NCBI GenBank assembly: GCA_030684355.1
Contig: JAUXTN010000179.1
Location: forward strand, 1-64,000
Reading direction: 5' to 3'
Source: Pseudomonadota bacterium
Lineage (GTDB): Bacteria; Myxococcota_A; UBA796; SXON01
Length of the DNA stretch: 64,000 nt
The notes under the pieces were generated by a model. It saw only the letters and a list, made by a program, of their open reading frames with translations, had not been told where the DNA came from and ran no database searches. The position numbers and the translations under genes are program-made. Below are positions 15,895 through 24,511 of this stretch, piece after piece. Within the stretch, counting starts at the first letter, position 1, and every line of letters starts with the position of its first letter.

Positions 15895-18800
15895 CTACTT
15901 GGCGGCGGGGCTCCCGGCAGCATCGGCGTCGGCGACGGCGTGGGGGGCCTCGACGGCGTCGGGGTTGAAGCGCGCCCACAGCGCCGCGAGCCGTGCGCTC
16001 TGGCGCTCGACCCACAAGAAGGCCACGGGCACGACGAACACGGTGAGGACGGTCGAGGAGAGCACGCCGCCGATGACGGAGACCGCCATGGGCGCGCGGA
16101 ACTCGGAGCCGACGCCGGTGCTGATCGCGGTCGGGATCATGCCGAGGACCATCGCCGCGGAGGTCATGAGGATGGGGCGGAGGCGGCGTGGGCCGGCGAG
16201 GCGGATGGCGTCCTCGGCGGTGTGGCCATCCCGGATGAACTGGAGCGCGCCGTCCACGAGCAGGATCGCGTTCTTCGTCACCAGCCCCATGAGCAGGATG
16301 ATGCCGATCTGCGAGCCCATCGAGATGCTCTGCCCGGCGATGAAGAGCCCCACGAACGCGCCCACCATCGCGAGCGGCACGGACAGCAGCAGCGTGAACG
16401 GGTGGAGCAGGCTCTCGAACTGGCTCGCGAGCACCATGAACACGAAGATCGCGGCCACGCCGATGGCGAGGCCCATCGCGGCGCCGGTCTCCGTCATGTC
16501 CTTCGCCTGCCCGTCGAGGGTGAGGAAGTAGCCCTCGGGGAGCGGAGCCTTCAGCAGCGCGGCGTTGAAGCCTTCGACGACGGCGCCGAGCGCGGCCCCG
16601 TTCGCCACCTGCGAGGTGACGGTCACCGAGCGCATGCGGTTGTAGCGGGCGATCTCGGAGGCGCCGGCGCCCATCTCGACGTTCGCGATCTCGCCGAGCG
16701 TCACGAGCCCGCGGGGGCTCGGCACGGGGAGGGCGCGGATGGCGTCGAGATCGTCGGTGAAGCGGCCGGCGGCGCGCACGCGGATGTCGGCCTCGTCGCC
16801 GCCGTCGCGGAGGGTGCCGACCAGCTCGCCCTCGACGAGGAGGCGCGCCATGGAGCCGGCGAGGCCCGCGGGGATGCCGCGGTCGGACGCGACGGCGCGG
16901 TCGATCCGCACGGTGAGCTCGGGCTGCCCGGGCTCGATGGTGAGCCGCACGTCGGAGGTGCCGGGCACCGCCTGCATCATCGCCTTCAGCCGCTCCCCCT
17001 CCGCCAAGAGCCCGGCGAGATCCTCGCCCTGGATGATGAGCAGGATGGGCGGCCAGTCGCCGAGGCCCTCGATGATGCCGGGCGCGGAGAGGGTCACCTC
17101 GGCCTGCGGCACCTGGTCGAGCCGGGCGCGCACGGCGTTCTCGTAGACCGAGAGGGGGTCGGTGCGCTTCGTCTTGTCGATCGCACGGATGCGGAAGCGC
17201 GTTCGGTTGGGCTGGTTCTCGTGGCCGACGATGCTGTAGACCCGCTCGATGCCGGGCAGCTTCAACAGGTCGGCCTCGACCGCGCGGGACACGGCGTCGG
17301 TCACTTCGAGGTCGGTCCCGACGGGCAGGCGGATGTCGGCGAAGATCTCGCCGCGGTCCTCCTTCGGCATGAACTCCGTCGGGAGCTGGAGGGCGATGCC
17401 GACGGTGCCGGCGAGCAGGAGCAGGGTCACGCCGACCGTGGTCCACTGGTGGCCGAGCACCCACTCGAGCATGCGGCGGTAGCGGTCGTCGACGGTGTCG
17501 AGGAAGCGCTCGATGACGCCCGCGAGCCCCTTGCGCTTGCCGTGCACGACGCGCGTGGAGAGCCGCGCCGAGAGCATGGGATCGAGGGTGAAGGCGACGA
17601 AGAGCGAGAGGAGCACCGCCACGGCGATCGTGAGGCCGAACTGCTTGAAGAACTGGCCGACGATGCCGCTCATGAACGCGACGGGCACGAACACCGCCAC
17701 GAGGGACAACGTGGTGGCGAGCACCGCCAGCGCGACCTCGCTGGTGCCGCGGGAGGCGGCCTCGGCGGGCGAGTCTCCCGCCTCGAGCCGCCGCGTGATG
17801 CTCTCGCGCACGACGACGGCGTCGTCGATGAGGAGGCCGATCGCGAGGCTCATGCCGATGAGCGTCATCATGTTGAGCGAGAAGCCGAGCGCGTACATCG
17901 CGGCGAAGGTGCCGACGATGGACGTCGGGAGCGCGAGGGCGCTGATCAGCGTGCCGCGCACGTCGAGCAGGAAGAAGTAGATGACGAAGATCGCCATCGC
18001 GCCGCCGAAGAAGATGGCGATCCACACCTCGTGGGCGTTGGCGCGCACGTCGCGGGACTGGTCGGCGATGATCTCGTAGGCCGCGCCGTTGCCGAGGGTG
18101 GGGATGACCTCGGCGAGGGCCGCCATCGCACCATCGGCGACGGTCACGGTGTTCGCGCCCGACTTCTTCACGATCTCGAGCGCCACCGCGGAGCGCCCGT
18201 TGTTGCGCACGTAGCGCTTGGCGTCGCTCCAGCCGTCGATCACGTCGGCGACCTCGCCGAGGCGGACCTGCTTGCCCTCGCGCGTCATCGACACGACCAC
18301 GCTGCGGAGATCGTCGACCGAGGTGAGCTGGCCCTCGGAGCGGATCGCCACGTCGAACGCGCCGGCGGCGAAGGAGCCCACCGGCACGGAGACGTTCTCG
18401 TAGCCGATGCGCCGGGCGATGTCGGCGGGGGCGAGATCGAGGGCGCGCAGGCGATCCAGATCGAGGTTGACCTGCACCTCGCGGTCCTGCCCGCCGATCA
18501 CGTTGACCGCGCCGACGCCGGGCACCTGCTCGAGGAACGGGCGGAGCCGCTCGTCGGCCATCGCGCGGGTCTCGTTGACGGTCCCGTCGCTCGAGAGCGC
18601 GAGCACGACGACGGGGAGGGCGCCGATGTCGATCTGCTGGATGACGGGCTTCTCCGCGCCGGCCGGGAGCTTGCCCTCCACGGCGCCGATGCGGTCCCGC
18701 ACGGCGTTGGTGGCGGCCTCCAGGTCCGTCCCCATCGCGAACTTCAGCAGCAGCAGCGTGTAGCTGTCGCGCGCGAAGCCCTGGAGGGTCTCGATGCCGG

Positions 18801-19023
18801 AGATGCCGGCGACGGCGTCCTCGATGGGGCGCGTCACGTCGCGCTCGATGTCGGCGGGGCTCGCGCCCGGGTACACGACCTGCACGGTCATGAACGGGAA
18901 GGCGACCGGCGGGTAGAGGTCGGTCCCGAGGCGATCGAGCGACAGGAACCCCATCACCAGGATCGCCAGCGAGACCATCGCGGTGAAGACCGGGCGGCGG
19001 ATCGCGATGTCGGAGATGTTCAT
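15895..19023 (-). CDS. RND-family inner-membrane efflux transporter
   Basis: A 1,042-residue pump of the AcrB/MexB-like (HAE1) class. It begins with the typical first helix (SDIAIRRPVFTAMVSLAILV), has two large periplasmic loops and two sets of six membrane helices. The proton-relay pair is intact in TM4 (GLLIDDAVVV). The second half repeats the fold (ASQFESLLHPFTLLLSVPLA, then LMGLVTKNAILLVDG). It exports hydrophobic compounds, using the proton gradient, through an adaptor and a TolC-type channel. The ATG directly follows the TAG of the adaptor gene, so the two are coupled. No outer-membrane channel gene lies nearby, so the pump presumably uses a shared one. Substrate unknown. Confidence 0.95.
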   Translation of the reverse strand: MNISDIAIRRPVFTAMVSLAILVMGFLSLDRLGTDLYPPVAFPFMTVQVVYPGASPADIERDVTRPIEDAVAGISGIETLQGFARDSYTLLLLKFAMGTDLEAATNAVRDRIGAVEGKLPAGAEKPVIQQIDIGALPVVVLALSSDGTVNETRAMADERLRPFLEQVPGVGAVNVIGGQDREVQVNLDLDRLRALDLAPADIARRIGYENVSVPVGSFAAGAFDVAIRSEGQLTSVDDLRSVVVSMTREGKQVRLGEVADVIDGWSDAKRYVRNNGRSAVALEIVKKSGANTVTVADGAMAALAEVIPTLGNGAAYEIIADQSRDVRANAHEVWIAIFFGGAMAIFVIYFFLLDVRGTLISALALPTSIVGTFAAMYALGFSLNMMTLIGMSLAIGLLIDDAVVVRESITRRLEAGDSPAEAASRGTSEVALAVLATTLSLVAVFVPVAFMSGIVGQFFKQFGLTIAVAVLLSLFVAFTLDPMLSARLSTRVVHGKRKGLAGVIERFLDTVDDRYRRMLEWVLGHQWTTVGVTLLLLAGTVGIALQLPTEFMPKEDRGEIFADIRLPVGTDLEVTDAVSRAVEADLLKLPGIERVYSIVGHENQPNRTRFRIRAIDKTKRTDPLSVYENAVRARLDQVPQAEVTLSAPGIIEGLGDWPPILLIIQGEDLAGLLAEGERLKAMMQAVPGTSDVRLTIEPGQPELTVRIDRAVASDRGIPAGLAGSMARLLVEGELVGTLRDGGDEADIRVRAAGRFTDDLDAIRALPVPSPRGLVTLGEIANVEMGAGASEIARYNRMRSVTVTSQVANGAALGAVVEGFNAALLKAPLPEGYFLTLDGQAKDMTETGAAMGLAIGVAAIFVFMVLASQFESLLHPFTLLLSVPLAMVGAFVGLFIAGQSISMGSQIGIILLMGLVTKNAILLVDGALQFIRDGHTAEDAIRLAGPRRLRPILMTSAAMVLGMIPTAISTGVGSEFRAPMAVSVIGGVLSSTVLTVFVVPVAFLWVERQSARLAALWARFNPDAVEAPHAVADADAAGSPAAK

Positions 19024-20127
19024 CTACTCTCCCAGGCCGTTCGGCGGATCCACGATGACGGTGGCCCCCGCGTCGAGGCCGAGGCCGCGGACGAGCGCGT
19101 TGCCGTCGCGCTCGCCGAGCACCTCGACCGAGATCTTGCGGGGGGTCGTGCCGTCGGTGACGAGCACGCAGAAGTCCGGTCGGGCCACGACCGCGCCCTT
19201 CGGCACGGAGACAGCGGCGACGTCCTCGCCGGCCTCGATCCGCACGCGGGCGAACGCATGGGCGCGGACCGACGGGGGCGGGGCGTCGATGCGCACCTCC
19301 ACCGGGATGCGGCGCGTGGCGGGGTCGAGCGAGGGGATGACCCGGACGACCTTGGCGGGCGCGCCGCCGATGGCCCCGGGGGTGCCGGGGAGGACGAGCG
19401 CGGGGAGGTCCGCGCGGATCCAGGACGCCGACTCGGGGGCGGTGGCCTTGAACTGGAGGGCGGAGAGGTCCTCGACGACGAACAGCGGGGTGCCCGCGCC
19501 GACGAGCATGCCGGCGTTGTCCGGGCCGTTCGTCACGATGCCGTCGATCGGGGCGCGGAGGGTGTGGAAGCCGAGGTTCGTCCGCGCCATCTGCACGGCG
19601 GCCGCCGCCTGCTCCACCCCCGCGCGCCCGGCGAGCACGCCGGCCTCGGCGTCGGTGAACTGCTGCTTGGAGACCCCTCCGGCCTCGTTCAGCGTCGTGA
19701 CGCGCGCGAACGCGGCCTCGCCCGCCGCGAGCTGGGCGGCGGCGCCCTTGTGAGCGGCCTCGGCCTGGGCGAGCTGCGCGCGGGCCACGGTGGCGTCGAG
19801 GCGGGCGATGGCCTCGCCCTTCTGCACGGACCCGCCGCGGGAGACGAGGATGGCGTCGATCCGGCCGGGCACGTCGAACCCGAGCTGGACGGACGCGATC
19901 GGCTCCAGCGAGCCCGTGAGCTCCGTGGTGGGCCGGTAGCCGACGCCCTCGGCGACGGCGGTGCGGAGCGAGGGGGCGGCGACGGCCGCCTGGGCGGCGG
20001 GCACGACCGCGGGGTCACCGGAGCACCCGAGGAGGCCGAGCAGTGCGATCAGCGCGATGCCGGAGGGGCGAACGGCTCCGGGCGCGAGGCGCGAAGGAGC
20101 GGAGGAGCGGGGGAGGAGCACGTTCAT
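19024..20127 (-). CDS. RND periplasmic adaptor (membrane fusion) lipoprotein
   Basis: A 367-residue HlyD/AcrA-family adaptor. ATG 20127 gives a basic N-terminus, a hydrophobic core and a lipobox ending ALLGLLGC, so it is lipid-anchored in the inner membrane. Next come a first lipoyl half (LGFDVPGRIDAILVSRGGSV), an alpha-hairpin (residues ~95-165, Ala/Gln/Glu-rich), a second lipoyl half (TLRAPIDGIVTNG) and beta-barrel and membrane-proximal domains. It bridges the RND pump encoded immediately downstream to an outer-membrane channel. The longer open frame upstream is Arg/Pro/Gly-rich and looks non-coding. Confidence 0.92.
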   Translation of the reverse strand: MNVLLPRSSAPSRLAPGAVRPSGIALIALLGLLGCSGDPAVVPAAQAAVAAPSLRTAVAEGVGYRPTTELTGSLEPIASVQLGFDVPGRIDAILVSRGGSVQKGEAIARLDATVARAQLAQAEAAHKGAAAQLAAGEAAFARVTTLNEAGGVSKQQFTDAEAGVLAGRAGVEQAAAAVQMARTNLGFHTLRAPIDGIVTNGPDNAGMLVGAGTPLFVVEDLSALQFKATAPESASWIRADLPALVLPGTPGAIGGAPAKVVRVIPSLDPATRRIPVEVRIDAPPPSVRAHAFARVRIEAGEDVAAVSVPKGAVVARPDFCVLVTDGTTPRKISVEVLGERDGNALVRGLGLDAGATVIVDPPNGLGE

Positions 20128-20264
20128 GGGGCACCGTCCGGTGGCGCAGCCGCGGATTGCGGGGCCGCAGCGGCCGACCTTCCGCGCTCCGGGGCCGCGC
20201 CGTGCGGCGCCCGCGGAGGGTGGAGATCGGGTGGCTGGGGCATGGGCGCTCGACCGGGCCCCCA

Positions 20265-20292
20265 CCTATACGGCCGTCCTCCCCCCCGGCAA
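20265..20292 (-). promoter_or_regulatory. Candidate promoter of the RND operon
   Basis: On the minus strand TTGCCG (20292-20287), a 16-bp G-rich spacer and TATAGG (20270-20265) resemble -35 and -10 elements. The leader to ATG 20127 would be about 130 nt. Read by eye, weak. Confidence 0.3.
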
Positions 20293-20409
20293 GCAGGGAT
20301 GCTGATGTGCCCGGTAGGGAGGGGTACGAAGCCGGTGGCGGACGGTGCACAGGGTCGACCGACGGATTTGCGCCGGAGGTTCGGTCGCGCGCGCGCGGCC
20401 CCGGTCCGG

Positions 20410-20415
20410 TAAGGT
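20410..20415 (+). promoter_or_regulatory. TAnnnT -10 element, leaderless arrangement
   Basis: TAAGGT ends exactly 6 nt before ATG 20422, so transcription would start at the A of the start codon. No -35 match is visible. Four other starts in this window show the same or nearly the same layout. Confidence 0.4.
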
Positions 20416-20421
20416 GCGTGC

Positions 20422-22410
20422 ATGAGGCTTGGTCTGATCGGACGCATCGTCGGCCTTGCGCTCGTCCTCCCGCTCGTGGTGCTCCTCGGCCTCAACGTCT
20501 TCGTGAACTTGTGGCTCCCGGTGCTGCTGAACCTGCAGCCCGAACGCGTCCGGATCACCTACGACGTCGCCTGGATGCTCATCCCCGGCCAGGTCGAGGT
20601 GCGCCAGCTCCGCATCCGCTCCCAGAGCCCTCGGGATCAGCTCGTCATCGACGCGGACCGCGCCTCCGCCACCGTCGACCTGCCGCTCCTCGTCGACCGC
20701 ACCTTCCGCGCGCACACCCTCCGCGCCCAGGGGGTGAGCTTCCGCTTCCGCGTCCGGACCGACGCGCCGCAGGTCCCCGCGGGGCCGCCCGTCGCGGCGA
20801 TCGGGCTCCCCGGCGTCGAGGAGCTGAAGCTCCCGGCGCCCCCGCCCCCCCTCGTCGTCGCCCCGCCCCCCCTCGTCGTCGCCCCCGTCGCGCCGCGCAC
20901 CCCGCCGATCGAGGGCCTCCTGAACCCGCCCGTCCCAGCCCCCGAGGCGATCTACCCACCGCCCCCGGGGTTCTGGACGGTCGTGCTCGAAGATGTCGTC
21001 GTGGAGGACCTCCGCGAGATCTGGCTGGAGGACTACCACTACGTGGGGGACGCCCGCGTCACGGCCGCGGAGTTCGTCCTCCAGCCCACCGTGCACGTCT
21101 CGACCAAGGACGCCGTGCTCGAGTTCGCCGACGGGCAGGTGCTCCTCGGCGAGGACGCGATGCTCGTCGGCCTGCACGGCAAGGTCGACGTCCGGCTCGA
21201 CGAGCTGCGGATCGCGGACAACGTCGGCCGGAGCGTGCTCGGCTTCCTCTCCGTCCACGCGGCGCTCGACGCCACGGTGAAGAACCTCGACTTCCTCGAC
21301 TTCTACCTGCGCAAGGCGCCGTGGTTCGACCTCTCGGGCGGCGCCGGCGACCTCCACGTCGACGTGAAGATGGACCGCGGCCGGTTCCTCGAGGGGAGCC
21401 TCCTGACCGCGCGCGTGGACGACATCGCGTCCCGCTTCCTGTCCTACTCGATCGTGGGCGACGGCGGCGTGCGCTTCGAGGTGGCGGCGGGGGCGGACGG
21501 CGCGCCGGAGTCCCGCCTCGCCGTCGACTTCGGCGACTACGCCATCACCCGCGACGGCGACGCCACGCCGCACGTGGAGGGGACCGGCTTCCGGGTGAGC
21601 GCCCGCACGGCGGATGTCGCCATGGACGCCCCGTTCACCGCCCTCACCGTCGTCCTCGAGCTCCCCGACTCCGAGATCCGCGACGTCGGCGTCTACAACG
21701 CCTTCTTGCCCCGCGGCATCGGCCTCGCGCTCCAGGACGGCCGGGGCCGGGTGCGCGGCCGCCTCGAGGTCTCTACCGTCGGCAACGTGGGCCACGGCGA
21801 GCTGTTCGTGACCGGGACCCGCATCCGCGCGAGCCTGGACGAGCTCACCCTCCTCGGTGATGTCGCGCTCCACGCCGTCATCCCCGAGGGGCGCGTCGGC
21901 GAGGGCTGGTACGACATCTCGGGGTCGCGCCTGGACCTCCGGAACGTGAGCATCACGTCGTCGAGCAACTTGCGCGGGGGGAAGGACGTTTCGAGGAGCT
22001 GGTGGGCCGCCGTCTCGCTGCCGCGGGGGCACGCGGCCGCGGGCGCCGCCGTGTTCCTCGACGCGAACCTCGCCGTGAAGTTCCGGGACTCGGTCCCGTT
22101 CATCACCATCTTCTCGGAGAAGCACCCGCTCCCCGGCTGGGCGCGCGGCCTGCTCGCCATCGACGACGTCTCGGGGGAGGCCCGCATCCGCCTCGGCGAC
22201 GACGTGTTGCACCTCCCTTCGTTCGAGGTCCGCGGCGCCAAGGGGTTCGCCCTGTCGCTGGAGCTACGACGCAAGCAGCTCCTGTTCTTCGGGAAGCTCT
22301 ACGCCCAGTACGGCAATCTCTCGCTCGGCATGCAGATCCTCGGCGCCGAGAACAAGGTCCAGCTGTTCAACGCGCGCGAGTGGTACGACCAGCAGCCGTC
22401 GGTGGAGTAG
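20422..22410 (+). CDS. AsmA/TamB-like membrane-anchored envelope protein
   Basis: A 662-residue protein with one N-terminal membrane helix (residues ~7-32) and a long periplasmic part of beta-rich repeats (LVIDADRASATVDLPLL, then ADVAMDAPFTALTVVLELPDSEI, LDLRNVSITSSSNL). It has a Pro-rich break at ~150-180 (PAPPPPLVV repeated). The pattern of an anchor followed by repeated amphipathic strands is that of AsmA-like / bridge-like lipid-transfer proteins such as AsmA, YdbH and TamB. These span the periplasm and move phospholipids or help outer-membrane assembly. It is the first gene of a plus-strand set with an Omp85 protein and TamB, which supports that role. Identification rests on architecture, not on a strong motif. 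Confidence 0.7.
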   Translation: MRLGLIGRIVGLALVLPLVVLLGLNVFVNLWLPVLLNLQPERVRITYDVAWMLIPGQVEVRQLRIRSQSPRDQLVIDADRASATVDLPLLVDRTFRAHTLRAQGVSFRFRVRTDAPQVPAGPPVAAIGLPGVEELKLPAPPPPLVVAPPPLVVAPVAPRTPPIEGLLNPPVPAPEAIYPPPPGFWTVVLEDVVVEDLREIWLEDYHYVGDARVTAAEFVLQPTVHVSTKDAVLEFADGQVLLGEDAMLVGLHGKVDVRLDELRIADNVGRSVLGFLSVHAALDATVKNLDFLDFYLRKAPWFDLSGGAGDLHVDVKMDRGRFLEGSLLTARVDDIASRFLSYSIVGDGGVRFEVAAGADGAPESRLAVDFGDYAITRDGDATPHVEGTGFRVSARTADVAMDAPFTALTVVLELPDSEIRDVGVYNAFLPRGIGLALQDGRGRVRGRLEVSTVGNVGHGELFVTGTRIRASLDELTLLGDVALHAVIPEGRVGEGWYDISGSRLDLRNVSITSSSNLRGGKDVSRSWWAAVSLPRGHAAAGAAVFLDANLAVKFRDSVPFITIFSEKHPLPGWARGLLAIDDVSGEARIRLGDDVLHLPSFEVRGAKGFALSLELRRKQLLFFGKLYAQYGNLSLGMQILGAENKVQLFNAREWYDQQPSVE

Positions 22411-22456
22411 CCCCCGGACCCCAAGCCGCCCGGAGTCCGTCGTCGCAACGGGGTAG

Positions 22457-24487
22457 ATGGCGGTTGCCGTGCTCCGTTCGACGCTCCTCTCGCTCCTCCT
22501 CCTCGGCTGCGCGGCGCGCCGCTCGGGCGACGCCGTGGGCGGCTTCGGCTTCGAATTCGAGGGCGGCCGAGGGGATACCGGCCTCACGGCGGTCCTGACC
22601 CGGCCGAACCCGCGCGCGCTGAAGAACGCCATGACCCACCCGGCGGCGCGGTGGCAGGCGTTCTACGCGCCGGGGTTCATCGAGCCGAGCTGGCTCAACC
22701 GCGACCTCCTCGACAGCGACGCCTTCCGGATCGAGGTCTACTACGCCAACCAGGGCTACTTCGACGCCCGGTTCCTCGGCTGGGAGATCCGGCACAAGAG
22801 CCCGGAGGGGAAGCTCCTCCAGCGCGTGCGCGTGGTGGGCCACGTCGAGGAGGGCAAGCCGTCCCGCCTCCGTGGGGACATCGCGCTCACCGGCATCGAG
22901 AAGCTCGGCCGGCCGCTCCAACGGCGCCTCCGCTCGGTGGCCCCCTTCCGCAAGGGCGACATCTTCACGCTCGAGGCCTACCAGGGGGCCCTCGCCACGC
23001 TCCGCGCCACGCTGTTCGACCGCTCCTACGCCCACGCGCGGCTCGACGGGCGGGTAGAGGCGCATCCCGACGAGCACGCCGTGGACGTCACCATCGACGT
23101 GGTGGCCGGCCCCGCGTGCCGCTTCGGCGCCGTCACGTTCGAGGGCCTGGAGAAGGTGCCGCGCGACGTGGTCGAGAAGCTCGTCGAGGTGCGCGAGGGC
23201 GAGCCCTTCTCCACCGAGAAGCTCGCGCTGACCCGGAGCCAGCTCTACGCCCTGCACGTGTTCGGCGTGGTCGACATCGTGCCCGATCTGTCCGATCCCG
23301 CCTCGGCCGTCGTGCCCGTCCGGGTGCAGGTCAAGGAGTCCAAGTTCCGCGAGCTTCGGGCGGGTCCGGTGTTCGAAGCGGAGACGGGGAAGATCGCGTT
23401 GATGGCCCAGGCCAACTACCGGGACGAGAACCTCGCCGGCCGCCTCTGGCGCATGGAGCAGGACACCCGCGCGGGCGTCGGCGTCCTCGTGCCAAGCTTC
23501 TCGGCGCTGAAAGACGTGACCCCCGCGGACATCAAGCCCGTGGTCGACGTGAAGGGCACCGTCGAGCTGCCCCACCTGCTCGGCGGCGACTGGGCGCAGC
23601 TCAACGAGGGGCGCGTCGAGGTCGGGCTCGAGCCCGCCTACACCTACTTCGCCACGTCGTTCGCCCCGAGCGTCGTGTACGCCGGCTTCAAGAAGCTCCG
23701 CCTCTCCGTCGGCTACCGCATCCGCTACTACGACTACTCGGACTTCATCGACCTCTCCGTCATCGAGGACTCGCCCCTCGGCCTCGACCTGACCGATCCC
23801 TACCTGATCTCGATGCTGGAGCAGAAGGCCGTCTACGACGGGCGCAACGATCCCACGAAGACGACGCGGGGCTGGTACCTGAGCGGCGCGCTCACGGAGG
23901 CGGGCACCTTCGACGAGGGCAACTTCAGCTTCCTCCGCGCCATCGGCGAGGTGCGGGCCTACCGCAACATCCTGAGCCTCGGCAAGGCGAAGTGGGATCC
24001 CGAGGTGGTGCTCGCGGGGCGCATCGGCGGCGGCGTGATCTTCCCCTACGGGCAGCCCGGCGGCGCCGAGCCGTCCGCCCCGTACGCCGAGCGGCTCTAC
24101 CTGGGCGGCTCGAACACCGTGCGCGGCTGGGCGGCCAACCGCCTGGGGCCCATCGTGCGGACGGAGGACCTCGTCGACTTCGGCGGGACGCTCGACAAGG
24201 CCAGCTACCCGGCCGGCGGCGAGCTCCAGATCTACGGGAACGCCGAGATCCGCAAGGGGCTGCCGTTGGGGCTCGTCGGCGTCGCGTTCGTTGACGCCGG
24301 GCGCGTGTGGGACAAGCCGGCCAGCATCAACTTCGGCGGCATCCAGTGGAGCGTGGGCGGCGGCATCCGCTACGGCACGCCCGTGGGCCCGATCCGGCTC
24401 GACGTGGGCGTGCGCCTCGGGGACGACCCGCTGTTCGCGGAGGAGCCGCGCATCGCGTGGCACCTTTCGTTGGCGGAGGCGTTTTAG
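22457..24487 (+). CDS. Omp85-family outer-membrane assembly protein (TamA/BamA-like), lipidated
   Basis: A 676-residue protein. Residues ~100-310 contain about three POTRA-like repeats (for example FGAVTFEGLEKVPRDVVEKL). Residues ~320-676 form a 16-strand-type barrel with the conserved loop-6 motif VRGW near residue 555 and a C-terminal strand ending in Phe (SLAEAF), the usual BAM recognition end. Omp85 proteins insert or export barrel proteins; with TamB downstream this is most likely the TamA role. Oddly, the N-terminus has a lipobox (LLSLLLLGC) instead of a type I signal, so the barrel may also be lipidated. The gene lies 46 bp after the AsmA-like gene. A decayed copy of its 3' end occurs at ~26172-26288. 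Confidence 0.88.
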   Translation: MAVAVLRSTLLSLLLLGCAARRSGDAVGGFGFEFEGGRGDTGLTAVLTRPNPRALKNAMTHPAARWQAFYAPGFIEPSWLNRDLLDSDAFRIEVYYANQGYFDARFLGWEIRHKSPEGKLLQRVRVVGHVEEGKPSRLRGDIALTGIEKLGRPLQRRLRSVAPFRKGDIFTLEAYQGALATLRATLFDRSYAHARLDGRVEAHPDEHAVDVTIDVVAGPACRFGAVTFEGLEKVPRDVVEKLVEVREGEPFSTEKLALTRSQLYALHVFGVVDIVPDLSDPASAVVPVRVQVKESKFRELRAGPVFEAETGKIALMAQANYRDENLAGRLWRMEQDTRAGVGVLVPSFSALKDVTPADIKPVVDVKGTVELPHLLGGDWAQLNEGRVEVGLEPAYTYFATSFAPSVVYAGFKKLRLSVGYRIRYYDYSDFIDLSVIEDSPLGLDLTDPYLISMLEQKAVYDGRNDPTKTTRGWYLSGALTEAGTFDEGNFSFLRAIGEVRAYRNILSLGKAKWDPEVVLAGRIGGGVIFPYGQPGGAEPSAPYAERLYLGGSNTVRGWAANRLGPIVRTEDLVDFGGTLDKASYPAGGELQIYGNAEIRKGLPLGLVGVAFVDAGRVWDKPASINFGGIQWSVGGGIRYGTPVGPIRLDVGVRLGDDPLFAEEPRIAWHLSLAEAF

Positions 24488-24511
24488 GGGCGTTCGACGT
24501 TACGGGGCCTC

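Larger units (their letters stand above)
20128..20421. other. Intergenic region between divergent RND and envelope-assembly operons
   Basis: 294 bp with no convincing gene. It carries a possible minus-strand promoter (20292 to 20265) and a -10-like TAAGGT at 20410-20415 for the plus-strand gene. No clear operator palindrome was seen. Confidence 0.5.

Noticed and set aside
18000..20127. An outer-membrane TolC-like gene completing the pump
   Set aside because: No such frame exists on either side of the pump and adaptor genes.
15346..20412. A 1,688-codon plus-strand frame across the RND operon
   Set aside because: Antisense shadow; His/Glu/Ala-rich with no motifs, opposite a canonical RND pump and adaptor.
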